Shown: positions 4,978-7,711 of the stretch, one piece after another
Layout: the number at the start of each line of letters is the position of its first letter
Position numbering within the stretch: the stretch's first letter is position 1
NCBI GenBank assembly: GCA_947502805.1
Contig: CANNBR010000040.1
Coordinates: 1-7,711 of the forward strand
Length of the DNA: 7,711 nt
Source of the DNA: a bacterium
Lineage (GTDB): Bacteria > Babelota > Babeliae > Babelales > CAIQNR01
Direction of reading: 5' to 3'
Program-made: the position numbers and the translations under genes
The notes under the pieces: generated by a model
What the model saw: the letters and a program-made list of their open reading frames with translations, nothing else
What the model was told of the DNA's origin: nothing
Database searches by the model: none

Positions 4978-7224
4978 TTAGCTTTTGTAGCCACATTTTT
5001 TATCAGCGCATTCTAATGCAACACCATTTGTTTTTGGGTCTAATTTTTTAAGAAGAGCAGGGGCCTGACATTGCGGGCAGGGAGTTTCTTGGATATCACC
5101 AAAAAGGGCGTACTTACATGTTGGATAGTTTTTGCAACCCCAGAATGTGCCGCCACGCCATTTGCGTTCCATTACGTCACCTTTATCATTGGGACATTGG
5201 AATCCGGCTTTGTTTTGCTGGATGTATTTACAGTCTGGGTAACCAGAACAGGAAACAAATTTTCCAAATCTTCCCATCATTTCACGCAATGGTTTTTTAC
5301 AGTCAGGACAGTTAATGTCCAATGTTTGAGGCTTTTCTTTTTCTACCAATGTAATAGCTCCTGTAGCTTCGTCACGTATAAAATTTGAAGTGAATGCGCA
5401 TTCTGGAAATCCTTCGCAGCCGATAAATTCACCGGCTTTTCCAAAACGAATAAGTAATTTTTTCTCTTTACATTCAGGGCACACGATGTCAGTTGGTTGT
5501 GTTGAGCGGCCTGAAGTTCCTTTGAATGCAATAAGATCTTTTTCAAAGTTTTCCCAAAATTCATTGAGTAGCTTATCTCGATCAAGTTCTCCTGCTGCAA
5601 TTTTATCGAGGTCTTCTTCCATGTTAGCAGTGAATTTAATGTTCATAATATGAGAGAAGTTTTCGTTCAAAACTTTAGTTACCAACATACCAAGTTCAGT
5701 GGGAACGAATCGTTTTTTATCAACAGTAGTGTATTCGCGAGCACAGATAGTGTTCATGATAGTAGCATACGTTGATGGTCTGCCGATGCCTTCTTTTTCG
5801 AGCTCTTTCACAAGCGAAGCTTCACTGTAGCGCGGTGGCGGTTGCGTAAAATGCTGTTTAGGATCAATCTTTTTTAGATTAAGATCTGCATCTTTTTTAA
5901 ACCCTTCAGGCACTTTTACTTTTTCATCTTTTGTTGCATCTGAGTCATCATCTTCATCATTGTAAGCGGCTAAAAAACCATCAAACAGTAAGGTTGAACC
6001 GATCGCCTTGAAGAGGTACTTACCACCTTTGATAACTACTTGGCGTTGTGCAAAGTTAGCGGGTGTCATTTGGGAGGCAACAAAGCGGTGCCAAATAAGT
6101 TCATAGACTTTTGCTTGAGCCGGTTCTGCGAATGCCTTTACCTGTTCTGGAGTAATAGAAACATCAATCGGGCGAATCGCTTCGTGTGCATCTTGGGTAT
6201 TAGCAGTTGATTTTTTTTCGTAGATATTTGCAGAAGCTGGTAGGTATTTTGCACCAAATTTTTTAGAAATATAGTCACGTACGGTAACTAGAGCGCTATC
6301 GGCAATACGGAGCGAGTCGGTACGCATATAGGTAATAAGCGCAACGGGAGTTTCGTCTCCAAGGGTAATACCTTCATAGAGATTTTGTGCTAACTGCATC
6401 GTCCTTTTTACTGAAAATCCAAGTCTATTGTATGCAGCTTGTTGCAAAGTACTGGTCATAAAAGGAGGCAGTGGATTCCGTATACGAGTTTTATCATTGA
6501 TTTCTGCAATGCTATACGTAACTTTTTCAAGATCTTTGAGAATTTTTTCTGCTTGTTCTTGAGAAGTTATTTCTGCTTTTTCTTTACCAATATTCGTTAA
6601 AGGAGCAGGGATTTGGCCTTCTTCATTTTTAAAAAGACCAGTGATAGACCAGTATTCTTCAGGCTTAAAGCCTCGAATAGCATCTTCTCGTTCGCAAATG
6701 ATTTTGAGCGCAACTGATTGTACTCGTCCAGCAGAAAGGCCTTTGGTTATTTTTTTCCATAAAATAGGAGAAACTTCATACCCCACCCAACGGTCAAGCA
6801 CGCGGCGAGCTTGTTGAGCGGCAACCTTTTTCAGATCAATTGATCCAGGGTTTTCAATCGCTTTAATAACGGCTGACTTAGTAATTTCGTTAAATGCAAT
6901 ACGGAAAATGTTTTTTGGATTTTTTACTAATTTTTTAACTTCTTCATAGACGTGCCAAGCAATAATTTCACCTTCACGGTCAGGATCTGGAGCAAGGTAC
7001 ACTTCATCAACCCCGGCAGCAGCTCTACAAAGATCCGCGATAGTTTTTTCTTTTTTGTCGATAGCAACATAGGATAATGCAATCGGATCCCGAGTTACCC
7101 CCATCTCTTTGGTAGGTAAATCTTTGATATGACCCATTGTGGCCATAATTTTAAAATCAGGACCAAGAAATTTTTGTATGGTCTTAATTTTTGCGGGAGA
7201 TTCTACGATTAACAGTCTCTTCAT
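4978..7224 (-). CDS. topA: DNA topoisomerase I (type IA)
   Basis: A 748-residue cytoplasmic enzyme that relaxes negative supercoils by cutting and passing single strands. The N-terminal TOPRIM domain (1-120) starts with LLIVESPAK (Glu8) and has the metal-binding DPDREGE at 80-86. The type IA core follows, with GLSAGRVQSVALK (162-174), the active-site Tyr299 in ITYMRTDS (297-304), QDAHEAIRP (344-352) and EKEGIGRPSTYATIM (476-490). An acidic stretch at 422-436 (NDEDDDSD) interrupts the core. The C-terminus has four topoisomerase zinc ribbons: Cys582/585/603/609, Cys639/642/659/665, Cys677/697/703 with Asp680 in place of the second Cys, and Cys716/719/739/744. Length is typical of bacterial TopA with a zinc-ribbon tail. 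The start ATG has AAGG only 3 bases upstream. A promoter-like TTGACT lies about 130 bases upstream and a terminator follows the stop, so it is probably monocistronic. Confidence 0.97.
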   Translation of the reverse strand: MKRLLIVESPAKIKTIQKFLGPDFKIMATMGHIKDLPTKEMGVTRDPIALSYVAIDKKEKTIADLCRAAAGVDEVYLAPDPDREGEIIAWHVYEEVKKLVKNPKNIFRIAFNEITKSAVIKAIENPGSIDLKKVAAQQARRVLDRWVGYEVSPILWKKITKGLSAGRVQSVALKIICEREDAIRGFKPEEYWSITGLFKNEEGQIPAPLTNIGKEKAEITSQEQAEKILKDLEKVTYSIAEINDKTRIRNPLPPFMTSTLQQAAYNRLGFSVKRTMQLAQNLYEGITLGDETPVALITYMRTDSLRIADSALVTVRDYISKKFGAKYLPASANIYEKKSTANTQDAHEAIRPIDVSITPEQVKAFAEPAQAKVYELIWHRFVASQMTPANFAQRQVVIKGGKYLFKAIGSTLLFDGFLAAYNDEDDDSDATKDEKVKVPEGFKKDADLNLKKIDPKQHFTQPPPRYSEASLVKELEKEGIGRPSTYATIMNTICAREYTTVDKKRFVPTELGMLVTKVLNENFSHIMNIKFTANMEEDLDKIAAGELDRDKLLNEFWENFEKDLIAFKGTSGRSTQPTDIVCPECKEKKLLIRFGKAGEFIGCEGFPECAFTSNFIRDEATGAITLVEKEKPQTLDINCPDCKKPLREMMGRFGKFVSCSGYPDCKYIQQNKAGFQCPNDKGDVMERKWRGGTFWGCKNYPTCKYALFGDIQETPCPQCQAPALLKKLDPKTNGVALECADKKCGYKS

Positions 7225-7282
7225 GTGCCTTTTTATCCGTGGTTAGGTGAGTGTCGATGCTTCTGAGCTTGTCCAGTTGTGG

Positions 7283-7308
7283 CGTTGCAACGTTTCTTTC
7301 TGATCAGA
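7283..7308. promoter_or_regulatory. Two 10-bp perfect palindromes in the topA leader
   Basis: CGTTGCAACG (7283-7292) and TCTGATCAGA (7299-7308) are both perfect palindromes, centred 16 bases apart, just downstream of the predicted topA start site. They could be regulator-binding sites, but the two sequences differ and neither matches an operator I recognise. Confidence 0.3.
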
Positions 7309-7330
7309 TTTATTTTATGAATTCCTATTT

Positions 7331-7360
7331 AAGATATAGAAAGAAAATACAAAGAGTCAA
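7331..7360 (-). promoter_or_regulatory. Probable sigma-70-type promoter of topA
   Basis: On the minus strand TTGACT (7360-7355) matches the -35 consensus in five of six positions. A -10 follows either as TATATC (7338-7333, 16-base spacer) or TATCTT (7336-7331, 18-base spacer). A run of eight A just upstream (7362-7369) could act as an UP element. The transcript would start near 7324, giving a leader of about 100 bases before the topA ATG. Confidence 0.55.
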
Positions 7361-7439
7361 ACTTTTTTTTAAGTGGTATGTGTTTACCTCTTAAAACTCT
7401 AACATTTGATTATTTTTTTAGAATGTATTTTTTATTGTT

Positions 7440-7453
7440 TTTTGGCGCCAAAA
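7440..7453. repeat. Perfect 14-bp palindrome
   Basis: TTTTGGCGCCAAAA is perfectly self-complementary. It sits about 80 bases upstream of the topA -35 and marks the change from very AT-rich DNA to the GC-richer repeat block on its right. It could be a dimer-binding site for a regulator or the end of the repeat element. Confidence 0.6.
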
Positions 7454-7466
7454 CGAGAGATTGTCT

Positions 7467-7592
7467 GTGCAAGAACCTTTATTCTTACACGATCTTACTT
7501 TTCTAGTGCGCTCTGCGCGCGGCATGTTTGCGCAAGAACCTTTATTCTTTCAATATCTTAGCTTTCTGTTGCCCTATGCGGGCGTGCATTTA
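7467..7592. repeat. Two tandem 63-nt imperfect repeats with paired hairpins
   Basis: Unit 1 (7467-7529) and unit 2 (7530-7592) align without gaps. By hand count they agree at 19 of the first 20 positions, about 32 of the first 38, and about 46 of 63 overall. Each unit holds AAGAA-CCTTTA-TTCTT (7471-7486 and 7534-7549), a 5-bp stem with a 6-base loop. Each then holds a second stem: GCGC/GCGC (7508-7511 with 7517-7520) in unit 1 and GCCC/GGGC (7571-7574 with 7580-7583) in unit 2, both with a 5-base loop. A weak third copy of the first 20 bases starts at 7622 (14 of 20 matches). The region is probably non-coding; the strand of any transcript is unknown. Confidence 0.75.
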
Positions 7593-7616
7593 GGATGTGC
7601 TTGCACACACCCTAAA
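7589..7616. repeat. Hairpin following the tandem units
   Basis: TTTAGG (7589-7594) pairs with CCTAAA (7611-7616), and inside it TGTG (7596-7599) pairs with CACA (7604-7607) around CTTG, with small bulges. On the minus strand the stem is followed by AT-mixed DNA without a T-run; on the plus strand it runs into AAAA. It is therefore not an obvious terminator on either strand. Confidence 0.5.
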
Positions 7617-7655
7617 AACCCGTGCAAAAACCTGCGATTTTAAAGCTGGGTCGGC

Positions 7656-7695
7656 CCCAAACCACCACCTTCGATGCTTTTATCGGGGGCTTGGG
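7656..7695 (+). repeat. Nested hairpin at the window edge
   Basis: CCTTCGAT (7668-7675) pairs with ATCGGGGG (7682-7689) around GCTTTT, using two G-U pairs that form only in plus-strand RNA. Outside it, CCCAA (7656-7660) pairs with TTGGG (7691-7695). The structure may continue beyond the window. No known RNA family was recognised, and a short GC-rich sequence can fold like this by chance. Confidence 0.35.
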
Positions 7696-7711
7696 TTCTA
7701 CAACCACGCCC

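Larger units (their letters stand above)
7225..7711. other. 487-base gene-free region upstream of topA
   Basis: From left to right it holds the topA leader with two small palindromes, the topA promoter, a very AT-rich stretch (about 7361-7440), the 14-bp palindrome, the tandem 63-nt units and two further hairpins. Reading frames on both strands are short and lack ribosome binding sites. No tRNA-like cloverleaf was found. Base composition changes sharply at about 7444, with the right part visibly richer in G and C. Confidence 0.6.

Noticed and set aside
5071..5653. Several plus- and minus-strand frames of 65-105 codons within topA
   Set aside because: All overlap the conserved zinc-ribbon and core coding sequence of topA in other frames and have no family resemblance or ribosome binding sites.
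7467..7641. CRISPR array
   Set aside because: There are only two tandem copies and one weak third at a different spacing. The whole unit, not a short repeat with unique spacers, is conserved, and no cas gene is present.
7461..7643. Plus-strand 60-codon frame starting with TTG and repeating QEPLF every 21 codons
   Set aside because: The internal repeat is explained by the 63-nt tandem DNA units, whose length happens to be a multiple of three. There is no ribosome binding site, the start is TTG, the protein resembles nothing I know, and the base changes follow hairpin pairing rather than codon positions.
7560..7711. tRNA or other standard structural RNA at the right edge
   Set aside because: No cloverleaf with acceptor, anticodon and T-arm could be drawn. 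GGTTCTACAACC near 7694-7705 resembles a T-arm only loosely.
1..7711. Defence, phage or transposon module
   Set aside because: No transposase, integrase, nuclease, toxin or phage gene is present. The four genes are two housekeeping genes, a lyase-like protein and an ankyrin protein.

Overview
The window is AT-rich bacterial DNA with four protein-coding genes and a repeat-rich, gene-free right end. Two genes run rightward (methionyl-tRNA synthetase, then a heparinase II/III-family protein). Two run leftward (DNA topoisomerase I, then a small exported ankyrin-repeat protein). The two pairs converge at about 4040-4112 on a perfect hairpin terminator. No gene is interrupted, and all four have full-length reading frames.

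Organism: Gram-negative-like bacterial features, an exported ankyrin protein next to standard housekeeping genes, AT-rich DNA, little operon structure and intergenic palindromic repeats would suit a host-associated lineage such as Dependentiae (TM6/Babeliae). This is an impression only; no rRNA or other phylogenetic marker was placed.

Layout. 1-56: short leader with a plausible promoter and Shine-Dalgarno for metG. 57-2027: metG, with catalytic, zinc-knuckle, anticodon and C-terminal tRNA-binding domains. 2028-2164: spacer largely filled by a GC-rich repeat of three 14-nt units followed by three 20-nt units whose cores are complementary to the first set. 2165-4039: heparinase II/III-like protein without a signal peptide. 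4040-4112: convergent spacer with terminator. 4113-4805 (minus): secreted ankyrin protein. 4806-4977: spacer holding the topA terminator and the probable ankyrin promoter. 4978-7224 (minus): topA with four C-terminal zinc ribbons. 7225-7711: 487 bases without a credible gene, holding the topA promoter and leader, a 14-bp perfect palindrome, two 63-nt tandem units with a compensatory base swap in a hairpin, and more hairpins running to the window edge.

Function: metG and topA are housekeeping (translation, supercoiling). The heparinase-like and ankyrin proteins are the accessory elements: one would act on uronic-acid polysaccharide, the other is a candidate protein-binding factor in the envelope or outside the cell. 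Nothing shows that the four genes form one pathway. I see no defence system, CRISPR array, transposase or phage gene. The least explained material is the two structured repeat regions (2048-2138 and 7440-7711).
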